Assembly (NCBI RefSeq): GCF_000186865.1 | Contig: NW_008705565.1 | Span: 1,325,686 to 1,389,685 of the forward strand | From: Aureococcus anophagefferens | Taxonomy: Eukaryota > Sar > Pelagophyceae > Pelagomonadales > Pelagomonadaceae | Length of the DNA: 64,000 bases | Direction of reading: 5' to 3' | Shown: piece by piece, positions 1-8,651 of the stretch | Layout of the letters: the number at the start of each line of letters is the position of its first letter | How positions within the stretch are numbered: position 1 is the first letter of the stretch | Program-made: the position numbers and the translations under genes | The notes under the pieces: model-generated | Seen by the model: the letters and a program-made list of their open reading frames with translations, nothing else | The model's database searches: none | Told to the model about the DNA's origin: nothing

Positions 1-83
1 GCTGCCTCGCCGACGTGCAAGAACACCGCGACCACCAGCGCGTGCAACCTCGCCGACAGCGAGAACCGACGCGCGAGAACACC

Positions 84-1292
84 ATGGCCGCCTACATCGT
101 CGCCGCGGCCCGCACGGCCACGGGCAAGCAGCGCGGCGCGCTGCGCAACGCCCACCCGGCGACGCTCAGCGCCGCCGTCATCGACCACATCCTCGCGTCG
201 CTGCCCTCGCTGGACCCGGCGGACGTCGACGACGTCATCCTGGGCTGCGTGTCCCAGTGCCAGGAGCAGGGCGGCAACATCGCGCGCCACGCCGTGCTCT
301 CGTCGACGCTGCCCATCAGCGTGCCCGGCGCGACGATCGACCGCCAGTGCGGCTCGTCGCAGCAGGCGATCCACTTCGCGGCGCAGGCCGTCATGTCCGG
401 CACGCAGGACATCGTCGTCGCGGGCGGCGTCGAGTCGATGACGCGCGTCCCCATGTTCTCCAACATGCCCGGCGACAAGGGCGGGCCCGTCGACGCGGCG
501 ATCGCGGCCAAGTTCTCCACCAAAGCGCCCTTCTTCTCGCAGTTCGTGGGCGCGGAGATGATGGGCGTCGAGTTCGGCGTCCGCCGCGACGAGATGGACG
601 CCTTCGCGGCGCGGTCCCACGCGCGCGCGGCCGCGGCCCAGGCCGCGGGCGTCTTCGACGGCGAGATCGTGCCCGTCGAGGGCGTCGACACGGAGGGCGC
701 CGCCGTCGCGCACGCGAAGGACGAGGGCGTCCGCGCGGGCACGACGGCCGAGAAGCTCGGCTCGCTCGACACGCTCGTCGAGCTCGGCGTCGCCACGGCC
801 GTCGCCGGCGGGCCCGAGCGCGGCGCCATCACGGCGGGCAACGCGTCGCAGATCTCCGACGGCGCGGCCGCGCTCCTCGTCGTCAACGACGCGGGCCTCA
901 AGAAGCTCGGGAGCGCCGCGACGCCCCTCGCGCGCGTCCACTCCCTCGCCGTCGCCGCCAACGACCCCGTGCTCATGCTCTCGGCGCCGATCCCGGCCAC
1001 GGAGAAGCTCCTCGCGCGCGCGGGCGTCGCCATCGGCGACGTCGACGTCTACGAGGTCAACGAGGCCTTCGCCGTCGTGCCCATGGCCTGGGCGAAGCGC
1101 TGCGGCGCCGACGAGGCCAAGCTCAACATCCACGGCGGCGCCTGCGCGCTGGGCCACCCGCTCGGCGCGACGGGCGCCAAACTCGCGACGACGCTCGTCC
1201 ACACGCTCCAGCGCGAGGAGAAGCGCTTCGGCCTGCTCGCCATCTGCGAGGGCGCGGGCACGGCCAACGCGACGCTCTTCGAGCGCTGCTGA
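84..1292 (+). CDS. Acetyl-CoA C-acyltransferase (thiolase), 402 aa
   Basis: This is a thiolase that condenses or cleaves acyl-CoA, as in beta-oxidation or acetoacetyl-CoA synthesis. The acyl-accepting cysteine lies in DRQCGSSQ (Cys89). VNEAFA and GHPLGATGAK (His358) form the active-site loop, and the second cysteine is in ICEGAGTANA (Cys388) close to the C-terminus. The length matches the usual 390-400 residues. The ATG at 84 is the first ATG in the frame; the open frame upstream starts only with GTG and lacks family similarity. No clear targeting peptide or C-terminal SKL-type signal is visible, so the compartment is unknown. The family's C-terminal CxGGG loop is altered to CEGAG. Thiolase class is secure; degradative versus biosynthetic role is not. 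Confidence 0.93.
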   Translation: MAAYIVAAARTATGKQRGALRNAHPATLSAAVIDHILASLPSLDPADVDDVILGCVSQCQEQGGNIARHAVLSSTLPISVPGATIDRQCGSSQQAIHFAAQAVMSGTQDIVVAGGVESMTRVPMFSNMPGDKGGPVDAAIAAKFSTKAPFFSQFVGAEMMGVEFGVRRDEMDAFAARSHARAAAAQAAGVFDGEIVPVEGVDTEGAAVAHAKDEGVRAGTTAEKLGSLDTLVELGVATAVAGGPERGAITAGNASQISDGAAALLVVNDAGLKKLGSAATPLARVHSLAVAANDPVLMLSAPIPATEKLLARAGVAIGDVDVYEVNEAFAVVPMAWAKRCGADEAKLNIHGGACALGHPLGATGAKLATTLVHTLQREEKRFGLLAICEGAGTANATLFERC

Positions 1293-1445
1293 GTGCGCAG
1301 AGAGGCGTCGAAAGTAAACTCACGGACGGCTCCTTGAGTTCAACCGCAGAAACTTGCACCATCTCCGCCACGACCGCCTCGTGCGCCGTCGTCTGTGGGA
1401 CGCCGTCGCGCGCTGCAACCTCTAGCACCGTCGCGCGCTGCGACG

Positions 1446-2096
1446 ATGAAGCTCGCGTGCCTGCTCGTCGCCGGCGCCGGCGCCTTCCCGGCGAGCGGGC
1501 GCGACAACTTGGCGCCTCTCGAGGAGGCCGCCGCCGCGGAGGCCGAGGCCCACTGCGACGTCATCGCCGCCGCGGACACGCAAGACCTGCTTAAGGCGAG
1601 CTATGAGTCCCTGGAGGACGCGTACGACGCCGACGCGCACGGCCACGCGACGTACGACTGCGCCGCGTCGCTCGTCGACGCGCGCGCGCAGTACGACAAG
1701 GCCGAGCCCTACCTCTGGTGCGTCGTCGCCCACTGCGAGGACTGCGACGGCTCTCGCGCGGCCTGCCCGACGGCGTCCGCGGGGCTCTACGAGCGCGACG
1801 AATGCGAGTCCGCCGTGTTCAACTACCTCGGCTTCGTGAGCCGGAAGAAGGACGAGCCCGACTTTGAGCGCGCCGAGGAGTACTACCGCGAGGCGCTCGA
1901 GCTGTGGCCGGAGAATTGCGGTGCGCTGGAGTACCTCGCGGAGCTCTACGCGACCACGGGCGCGGCCGCGAACGTGACCCTCTGCGAGGACGCCGAGGCC
2001 AGCGGCGCGCGCGCCGCGGCGCCCTCGGTCCTTCTCCTGGCGGCGACACTTCTGATGTTAAGGCCTCGAGCGTGCTGGAGAGCGGCCGCGATGTAG
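1446..2096 (+). CDS. Secreted or membrane-anchored TPR-like protein, 216 aa
   Basis: The protein begins with a short signal-peptide-like stretch (MKLACLLVAGAGAFPASG). The mature part is acidic and rich in cysteine (HCEDCDGSRAAC, ERDECES). A TPR-like helical pair follows (FERAEEYYREALELWP, then GALEYLAELYATTG). A hydrophobic C-terminal segment (SVLLLAATLLMLRP) could be a GPI-attachment signal or tail anchor. The chosen ATG at 1446 is the one that exposes the signal peptide; an upstream open frame from 1395 lacks it. The stop lies 21 bp from the stop of the converging gene. Function is unknown; a lumenal or surface scaffold is plausible. Confidence 0.7.
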   Translation: MKLACLLVAGAGAFPASGRDNLAPLEEAAAAEAEAHCDVIAAADTQDLLKASYESLEDAYDADAHGHATYDCAASLVDARAQYDKAEPYLWCVVAHCEDCDGSRAACPTASAGLYERDECESAVFNYLGFVSRKKDEPDFERAEEYYREALELWPENCGALEYLAELYATTGAAANVTLCEDAEASGARAAAPSVLLLAATLLMLRPRACWRAAAM

Positions 2097-2117
2097 TGTA
2101 GTGTTGATCAAAAACTC

Positions 2118-3050
2118 TTAGGGCACGAAGCCGCAGACGGTGTCTTGGCCTTGGTGTCTTGGCCTCCGCGCGAACACTAGCCGCTGCACGTGGTGATCGT
2201 GCCAGAGATACGGGCGCGTGGGACCCTCGCTCGTGTCGACGCGCTTGCAAGGGTTCGGGCTCTTGCCGCTCGCGCTATGGCCGCGACGCTGGACGACGGG
2301 ATGCAGGTCGTAGAGGTCGTCCTGAAAATCGAAGAGCACGGTCCGAAGCGACATCTGGTCGTGGCCGTCCTTGCTCGGATGCGCGCGGATCTCCGCGCTC
2401 CATCGCTCGAGGATCTCGCGCGCCTTTCCCGCGTCTCCGAGGAACATCACGCCGCCGTTGCGCTCGCAGAAGCTCTTCGGGACCTTCGTCTCGTGGAGCT
2501 TCGGGACACAATTGTGCGCGATTTGCAGGCCCACGGCCTTTTTCTCCTTGCGCATGGCGTCGAACATCGCAAAGAGGCCGTCGACGCCGTCGCGCCGGAT
2601 GGCGACGTCGTTGTCGATGTAGAGCGTGCCGCCCGGGAAGGCATAGTCCAACCCATTCAGGATCGCGTCGACCTTGAAGAAGCGGAGCTTGATGTCGATC
2701 TTGAGCCGGCGGTGCTCGATGTCGAGCGGCGCGACCTCGAGCCGGCGGTGCTCGTCGACCTCGAGCGGCGCGACTGATATTTGTTCGCAGGGCAGGAAGC
2801 GCTCCGCCTTCGCCGCCTCTTTCGGCGTGTCCACGATAAGTCGCGCGCGGAACGACGTGCGGCAGATGTCGCGCAGCACCGCGCCGAGGTCGTCGTAGCG
2901 GTCGATCTCGCCCGTCTTTGCACGCGCCTCGTAGGTCGAGAGGCGTTCCAACGTCAGGGACGTCGCGACGAGGAGGAAGCCGCGCTCACCGACGTCTTTC
3001 GCTTTCGACAACGCGACGCACAGCACAAGCCATGCGAGCGGTCGATGCAT
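2118..3050 (-). CDS. GT-A-fold glycosyltransferase-like protein, 310 aa (copy 1 of a tandem pair)
   Basis: The N-terminus has a signal-peptide-like start (MHRPLAWLVLCVALSKA). The core carries GGTLYIDND, a DxD-type metal and nucleotide-sugar motif (DND), and then NGGVMFLGDAGKAREILERW with a downstream DQ. This layout is typical of nucleotide-diphospho-sugar transferases that show an N-x-G-V-hydrophobic motif and a following DQ. Before the DxD there are two tandem copies of an EHRRL peptide. It is closely related to the next gene at 3274-4248. The ATG at 3050 is preferred because it gives the signal peptide and matches the paralogue; a longer frame to 3308 runs through intergenic-like sequence. 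Donor sugar and acceptor are unknown; an ER or Golgi location is inferred. Confidence 0.75.
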   Translation of the reverse strand: MHRPLAWLVLCVALSKAKDVGERGFLLVATSLTLERLSTYEARAKTGEIDRYDDLGAVLRDICRTSFRARLIVDTPKEAAKAERFLPCEQISVAPLEVDEHRRLEVAPLDIEHRRLKIDIKLRFFKVDAILNGLDYAFPGGTLYIDNDVAIRRDGVDGLFAMFDAMRKEKKAVGLQIAHNCVPKLHETKVPKSFCERNGGVMFLGDAGKAREILERWSAEIRAHPSKDGHDQMSLRTVLFDFQDDLYDLHPVVQRRGHSASGKSPNPCKRVDTSEGPTRPYLWHDHHVQRLVFARRPRHQGQDTVCGFVP

Positions 3051-3273
3051 CGCAACGCGTCTCGCCACACCGATCCTGACCGGGCCCGCGGGGCCGAATT
3101 CCAGAAGGGCGAGGGGGACGCTTGAGGTGGACGGGTCCGGGGGGCCGAGGAGGTAATGTTGACCAAACCCAGGCCTAAAAATCTCGCCACAGCGGGTCCG
3201 GTGGGCCGAGCCACAAGGGCGAGACTTGGGGATCTCCTGGGGGCGATGTAGATCTAGTCTCAAGTAACGGCTT
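3051..3273. repeat. Spacer between the glycosyltransferase pair with imperfect repeats
   Basis: This spacer holds imperfect direct copies of a block starting CTCGCCACA and containing GGTCCGG.GGGCCGAG, around 3057-3110 and 3180-3225. A related GCCACAGCGGTCC stretch lies just upstream of the second gene near 4260. Because the block recurs in front of each start, it may be part of a promoter that was copied with the gene. No third gene is visible here. Confidence 0.45.
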
Positions 3274-4248
3274 TTAGGGCACGAAGCCGCAAACGAGGCC
3301 CTGCGCATCGACGAGGGAATTGCGCCTTGCGAATAGGCTTTGCGAGAATTTGAGGCGGCCGTGGTGGTGTTCGTGCCAAAGGTGCGGGAGCGTCGGACCC
3401 TTGCGCGTGTCGACGCGCTTGCAGACGTCCGCTCTCACGCCGAGGTGCTGGACGACGGGATGCAGGTCGTAGAGGTCGTCCCGGAAATCGAAGAGCACGG
3501 TCCGAAGCGACACCTGGTCGTGGCCGTCCTTGCTCGGGTGCGCGCGGAGCTCCTCGCTCCATCGCTCGAGGATCTCGCGCGCCTTTCCCGCGTCTCCGAG
3601 GAACATGACGCCGCCGTTGCGCTCGCAGAAGCTCTCCGGGACCTTCGTCTCGTGGTCCTTCGGGAGACAGGTGTACGCGATTTGCAGGCCCACGGCCTTT
3701 TTCTCCTTGCGCATGGCGTCGAACATCGCGAAGAGGCCGTCGACGCCGTCGCGCCGGATGGCGCCGTCGTTGTCGATGTAGAGCGTGCCGCCCGGGAAGG
3801 CATAGTCCAACCCCTTCAGGATCGCGTCGACCTTGAAGAAGCGGAGCCTGATGTCGATCTTTCCGAGCCGGCGGTGCTCGAGATCCGTGAGCCGGCGGTG
3901 CTCGATGTCGAGCGGCGCGACCTCGAGCCGGCGGTGCTCGTCGACCTCGAGCGGCGCGACTGATATTTGTTCGCAGGGCAGGACGCGCTCCGCCTTCGCC
4001 GCCTCCTTCGGCGTGCCCACGATAAGTCGCGCGCGGAACGACGTGCGGCAGATGTCGCGCAGCACCGCGCCGAGGTCGTCGAAGTGGTCGATCTGATGAA
4101 GGTCTCCTTTCTCTGCGCGCGCCTCGTAGGTCCAGAGGCGTTCCAAAGTCGTGGACGTCGCGACAAGGAGGAAGCCGCGCTCGCCGACGTCCTCGAGCGC
4201 TTTCGACGACGCGACGCACAGTGCAAGCCATGCGAGCGGTCGATGCAT
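3274..4248 (-). CDS. GT-A-fold glycosyltransferase-like protein, 324 aa (copy 2 of a tandem pair)
   Basis: A close paralogue of the gene at 2118-3050, in the same orientation. It has the same start (MHRPLAWLALCVASSKA), the same DxD-type motif GGTLYIDND and the same NGGVMFLGDAGKAREILERW block followed by DQ. It has three EHRRL-type repeats where copy 1 has two, so the minisatellite upstream of the catalytic motif has changed length in frame. The C-termini both end in VCGFVP. The ATG at 4248 is equivalent to that of copy 1. Both copies look intact, so both may be expressed. The substrate cannot be read from sequence. Confidence 0.75.
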   Translation of the reverse strand: MHRPLAWLALCVASSKALEDVGERGFLLVATSTTLERLWTYEARAEKGDLHQIDHFDDLGAVLRDICRTSFRARLIVGTPKEAAKAERVLPCEQISVAPLEVDEHRRLEVAPLDIEHRRLTDLEHRRLGKIDIRLRFFKVDAILKGLDYAFPGGTLYIDNDGAIRRDGVDGLFAMFDAMRKEKKAVGLQIAYTCLPKDHETKVPESFCERNGGVMFLGDAGKAREILERWSEELRAHPSKDGHDQVSLRTVLFDFRDDLYDLHPVVQHLGVRADVCKRVDTRKGPTLPHLWHEHHHGRLKFSQSLFARRNSLVDAQGLVCGFVP

Positions 4249-4344
4249 CGCGACGCGACTTGCCACAGCGGTCCCACGGTGGGATGCAGCCTGAGGTCGC
4301 AGTGGCCTCCCGGACATCGAAGCCGACGAACGCTCGCACGCAAG

Positions 4345-5889
4345 TTAGAACGCGACGGAGTCCGGCGGCTCGTCGCCGCCGCCTCCGCCGCCGCCGTCTC
4401 CGTCGCCGCCGCCGTCGCGCCGGAGCGCGGTCTCCCCGGGGAAGAGGACGTCGTGGGCGTCCTGGATGTTGCGCGAGAGCCGCTCGAGGAGCAGCGCGCG
4501 CGCGGCCCGCGGGTCGCGCGGCGGCGGCGGCTCGTCGTCCCGCGGCGGCGGCGGCTCGTCGTCGTCCGGGAAGGCCGGGCGGTCGCCGTCCTCGGGGAAG
4601 AGCACGTCGTGCGCGCCGCCGAGGTCCTGGATGTTGCGCGAGAGGCGCTCGAGGAGCCGGACGCCCGCGGCGCGCGGGTCCCGGGGCGGCGGCGCGCGGT
4701 CCGCGGCGCCGAGGCCCCGGAGCCGCGCCGCGAGGTCGCGCGCGGCGGCGTCGTCGTCGTCGTCCGACGACGAGCCGTCGCGCGCGTCGGCCGCGGCGAA
4801 CTCCGCGTCGTCGAGGGGCGGCCCGGACCCGTCCGCGGGCGCGCAGACCGCGAGCCCCGCGCCGCAGGCGACGGCCCACTTGAAGCCCCGCGTGTTCACG
4901 CTGTCGCCGCGGCCCGCGAGCAGGAACTGCCACCGCGCCGCGTGGCAGCGGCGGCGGCAGTTGCGCCGCGTGGCCGCGCCCTCGACGGCCGCCGCGCCGG
5001 CGTCCGGGTCCGCGTCCGTGAAGAGCTCGAAGGCGATGTGCGGCTGCGTGCCCGGGCCCAGGAAGCACGCGTCGAGCCGCTCGTACAAAACCGCGCCGCA
5101 GAGCCCGCAGGACAGCCGGAGCGGCGGCAGGAGCCGCGGCGAGAGCGCGTTGAGCCGGAGGCCCGCCCGCCAGGGCCGCGCGCGCCGGTCGACGTGGCGC
5201 GCGCCGGGCGCGCCGGGCAGGGAGAACCGCCGCAGCGACGGCAGCGACGATATAACGGACTGGATCGGCGGGTCGCCCCGCGGGCGCGCCTTGAGGTTCC
5301 AGAGCTCGCGCCAGCCGCCGAGGAGCAGGTCCTCGAGCGCCGGCAGGGGCGACGCACCGCCGCCCCGCCGCAGGGCGTCGCAGAGGCCGTAGAGCGCGCG
5401 GTCGTCCGCGCCCGCGCGGCCGCCCGGCGCGAGGCGCGCCGCGTCGCCGCGCCCGAGGCGCCGGAGCCAGGGCGCGCAGGCGTCCGGCGACGCCGAGAGC
5501 TCCAGCGACCGCAACCGCCCGTAGCCGCCGAGGCCGAGCTGGAAGCTGCAGAGCCGCAGGCCGCCCTCGGGCCCGCCGCGGTGGTGCACGAGCCGCAGGC
5601 GCTCCACGGACGGGAAGCAGGGCGCGTGGCCGTCGACCTCGCTCGTCCGGTAGAGCGCGAGCGTCCCCGCGGGGCCCGCGAGCGACGCCAGCCGCGGGCT
5701 CCGCGACCCGAGCGCGCCGGGCACGCAGCGCCCCAACTCGAAGCAGTCGATGGCTTTGCGGCAGGGCAGGTCCGGCGCCAGCGACGCGGCCCGCAGCGCG
5801 CGCGCGACGCGGCCCGCGACCTCGACGTCGACGAGCCCGTTGTAGCCCAGGACCTCGCTCCAGACGTGCTCCGGCAGCGGCGCGACCAT
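4345..5889 (-). CDS. F-box-like protein with acidic low-complexity tail, 514 aa
   Basis: The N-terminus (LPEHVWSEVLGYNGLVDVEV, then an AARALRAASL helix) has the shape of an F-box, the SKP1-binding domain of SCF ubiquitin ligases. The middle is leucine-rich but irregular (VERLRLVHH, LRSLELSAS, LEDLLLGGW), suggesting degenerate leucine-rich repeats. A C-terminal region is rich in Asp, Gly and Pro and contains a duplicated peptide, LLERLSRNIQD followed by AHDVLFP, separated by PPPPRDDEPPPPRD. The last 30 residues are Gly/Asp repeats. Start is the ATG at 5889. The divergent LRR gene starts 131 bp away. F-box assignment is tentative; the target is unknown. Confidence 0.55.
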   Translation of the reverse strand: MVAPLPEHVWSEVLGYNGLVDVEVAGRVARALRAASLAPDLPCRKAIDCFELGRCVPGALGSRSPRLASLAGPAGTLALYRTSEVDGHAPCFPSVERLRLVHHRGGPEGGLRLCSFQLGLGGYGRLRSLELSASPDACAPWLRRLGRGDAARLAPGGRAGADDRALYGLCDALRRGGGASPLPALEDLLLGGWRELWNLKARPRGDPPIQSVISSLPSLRRFSLPGAPGARHVDRRARPWRAGLRLNALSPRLLPPLRLSCGLCGAVLYERLDACFLGPGTQPHIAFELFTDADPDAGAAAVEGAATRRNCRRRCHAARWQFLLAGRGDSVNTRGFKWAVACGAGLAVCAPADGSGPPLDDAEFAAADARDGSSSDDDDDAAARDLAARLRGLGAADRAPPPRDPRAAGVRLLERLSRNIQDLGGAHDVLFPEDGDRPAFPDDDEPPPPRDDEPPPPRDPRAARALLLERLSRNIQDAHDVLFPGETALRRDGGGDGDGGGGGGGDEPPDSVAF

Positions 5890-6020
5890 CCTCTGTGATG
5901 CGTCCGCCCGGCGCTTCGGCCATCAACCACGGCACCGTTGGCTCGAGCACCAAAGGTGCCGCGCCGGCGGGTAGATTGTGCGCGTCGTCTGGGCGCCGGG
6001 GCAGCCCGGGTCCCGCCGCC

Positions 6021-8499
6021 ATGCTGAGCGCGCCGGAGACGGCGACGCCCCGGGAGGTGCGCTTCGCGCCGTCGGTGAAGATGAACGACGGCCGGAGCCT
6101 CACGGAGGAGGCGGCCCTCGAGGCGTCCGGCGAGTGCCAGCTCGAGCTCGTCACGCAGCTCGTGCTGCGCCAGTGCCAGATCCGGCGCCTCGAGCCGGCC
6201 TGCGCCTCCGGGCTCATCAACCTCCAGGTCCTCTCGCGCGCGTCCGGCGTCGTTTTACGTGCGCGACACCGTCGCTTCACGCGAAACCGCGCAGGCTCTC
6301 GCACAACCTGCTCAAGTCGCTGCACGGCTTCGCGGAGCTCGTGTCGCTCGAGGAGCTGAACCTGAACTTCAACCAGCTCGCGTCCCTCGACGGCCTCGAG
6401 AGGTGCGTCAAGATCTGCCGCCTCTACGCGAGCAACAACCGCCTCGCCAAGGCCGAGGGCCTCTGCGGGCTGCCGCTGCTGAGGACCGCGTGCCTCTTCG
6501 GCAACCAGCTGAGCGGCCTCGACGGCACGCTGGAGACGCTGCGGCGCTGCCCGAAGCTCCGCGAGGTCGACCTGCTGGGGAACCCGCTGGCCCACGAGCG
6601 GGGCTACAAGCACCGGGTCGTCCGGTGCCTCGTGCGGCTCGAGGCGCTCGACGGCGACCGCGTCGTGCCCTTCGACAAGGAGATGAGCCGCGCGTTCTTC
6701 GCGTCGGAGCGCGCCGGCGGCGGCGACGATGGGAAGAAGCAGCGGCCGAGCACGGCGCCCGCGCCGGAGAAGCGGCCGCCGCTGGCGACCAAGAACGAGG
6801 CGTTCGACTGGGCGTGCCTCCCGAAGGAAAAACCGCGGCTCTTCGGCGCGCAGGCCGACGACAAGCTCCACGCGGACCCCGTGGCCCTGGGCTACCTCGC
6901 GAAGCACATGCTGGACCACCCCATGCAGGGCCCCGCGTACCGCGACGGCGACTGGCGCGCGGACGACGCGCGGAAGTTCGTCGAGCGGCTCCGGCTCCGG
7001 AGCGCGACGCACAAGGACTCGCTGGTCACGGGCGGGCCCGCGGCCAAGGGCTGCGCCGACGTCGACGGCGCCACAAGGGTGGCGTCCGCCGTCGACGCGT
7101 CGGACCCGTACCTGACGATCCGGCGGCTCATCGCGCTCGTCAGGGCAGGACAAGAGAGCGAAATTCCCAACTTCAAAGGCTCATATCTCGGCCGTTTTCC
7201 ACTCGTTTTGGCTGATTTTTGGACGAGCGATCATCTCTCGGAACGGTCTCGAAGCGTGGATGCTTTTTCTGGAACGCGCGCGCGCGGAACACTCACGTTG
7301 AAGCGAACTTGAATCACCCTTGTCCTGCCCAGGCGCTCGTCGAGTCGTTGCAGAGCGACGCGACGCGCGCGCCCGCGGCGCCGGCCGCGGACGTCGCCGA
7401 CATCGCCCGGGAACTGGAGCGGCTGCGCGTCGAGAACGCGAACATGTTCCTCATCCGCGAGGAGAACGCGAGTTTGCGGAAGCGCGTCGGCGAACAAAAC
7501 GCGGACGCGGGCGAGCTCCGGCGCCTCAAAGAGGAGAACGCGGACCTGGCCGCGCGCCTCGGCGAGGCCGAGGCCCAGCTCCAGGCGCTGCACCTCGCGG
7601 CCATCACGGGCTCGGGTGCCGCCGCGCCCGCGCCGCGGCCGCGGACGGCCGCGGAGATCATCGACGAGTGCGCGGGCGAGATCCTGTGTGGAATTCAACC
7701 ACTGGTTTGGGTGGTCCTGACCAAACTTCAGAATTCCCTAGCTCGGTCAAATCGAAGTCGATTCGGCTGATTTTGGACGAATCGATTGCTCTCGTCGAGT
7801 TCTCGAAGCACAGCCGACGAGATTGCGTCGAAACTGTCGCATACGCTCACGTTGAATTCGGGTTGAAGATTTGAATTCCACACAGGCGAGATCGACGACG
7901 AGCTCGAGGATTTGTTCCGGGCGAACGCGGCGTCGCTGAGCCAGCTGCGGAGCGACGTCGAGGCCTTCCAGTTCGAGGTCGGCGTCGAGCCCGCAGTCGG
8001 CCCGCCCGCGGCCGCGCCCGTCGCGCCCATCGCGCTCGCGAAGCCCGCGACGCCGCCCCCGGGGCAGACGGACCGCGAGCCGGACGTCGACACGCCCGCG
8101 CACGTCCGCGGCCGCCCGCTCTGGTCGTCGCCCTCCGGCGACGCCGACTCGGCCGCCGCCGTCGCCGCGGCGCCGCTGCCGCCGTCGCCCGCGCGGCCGG
8201 GGTCGCGCGCGGGCCGCGCGCTCAAGGCGCGCGCCGCGGCGCCCGCGCACTCGCGGCCGAAGACGCCGTCCGTCGCGGACATCCTCGCGGGCCGCCGGAC
8301 GCGCGAGGCCGCGTCCGAGTCCGACGACGACGAGTCCGCGGACGTGTGGAACGCCGCGCTCGAGAAACGGAAGTGCGACGGCGCGCCGGCCGTGTCCGAC
8401 CGCGTCGTGACGACGAAGCACGCGTGGCTCCTCATGGGCGACGACGCGGCCGACGACGGCGCGGAGGAGTCCAAGGCCGACGTCCTCACGGCCCTGTAG
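6021..8499 (+). CDS. Leucine-rich-repeat and coiled-coil protein (about 670 aa), four exons, two introners
   Basis: Exons: 6021-6241 (or 6235), 6295-7132, 7333-7675 and 7886-8499. The first two exons encode SDS22-like 22-residue leucine-rich repeats (LSHNLLKSLHGFAELVSLEE, NLNFNQLASLDGL, SNNRLAKAEGL). A linker follows, then a coiled coil in exon 3 (ARELERLRVENANMFLIREE, LRRLKEENADLAARL). Exon 4 is a Pro/Ala-rich disordered tail. Intron 1 is only 53-59 bp. A GT donor at 6242 adds two residues to the repeat, whereas a GC donor at 6236 keeps the 22-residue register. Introns 2 and 3 are introners of two families; splicing from a GC inside the left target-site duplication restores the frame in both. 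No function can be assigned beyond protein binding. Confidence 0.78.
7141..7332 (+). mobile_element. Introner element, family A (copy 1), acting as an intron
   Basis: A 192-bp element flanked by an 8-bp target-site duplication, GCGCTCGT (7133-7140 and 7333-7340). The ends are inverted repeats: CAGGGCAGGACAAG on the left, and on the right the complement of CTGGGCAGGACAAG. The right end finishes in CCCAG, which supplies the 3' splice site. If the intron starts at the GC that opens the left duplication (7133), splicing restores the pre-insertion coding sequence exactly. A GT at 7139 is also in frame but would leave six duplicated bases in the mRNA. The copy at 61981-62172 is the same length and nearly identical inside. 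Confidence 0.9.
7684..7885 (+). mobile_element. Introner element, family B (copy 1), acting as an intron
   Basis: A 202-bp element flanked by the 8-bp duplication GCGAGATC (7676-7683 and 7886-7893). The ends are a perfect 15-bp inverted repeat, CTGTGTGGAATTCAA. The right end, CCACACAG, gives the 3' splice site. The reading frame of the next exon requires the upstream exon to stop at 7675, so the donor is the GC that opens the left duplication. A donor at the GT inside the inverted repeat would shift the frame. Internal sequence is shared with the elements at 49042-49244 and 50446-50623. Confidence 0.92.
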
Positions 8500-8651
8500 A
8501 CTAAGTTTCCGACTCGGGTTTCGAGGCCGACGTCCTCCGAGCATCGCGGCCCGCTCGACTTTCCAACTTTTTGTGCGCCGCGAGCTTAGGTGACGAGGGA
8601 AGGGGGGGGGGGTCGTCCGCGGGCGCTCTTGGTCGTGCCGCGGGGTCTCGC

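Noticed and set aside
3260..7153. A 1297-codon open frame on the minus strand
   Set aside because: It crosses three genes on both strands, is dominated by Arg/Pro/Ala runs and has no domain; long shadow frames are expected at this GC content.
7139..7332. GT donor at 7139 as the preferred splice site
   Set aside because: It is possible and in frame, but it leaves six duplicated bases in the mRNA, whereas the GC at 7133 restores the original codons; kept only as an alternative.
7684..7885. Introner sequence as coding (the frame reads on for some distance)
   Set aside because: The element has transposon ends and a target-site duplication, and translation through it loses the frame of the next exon.
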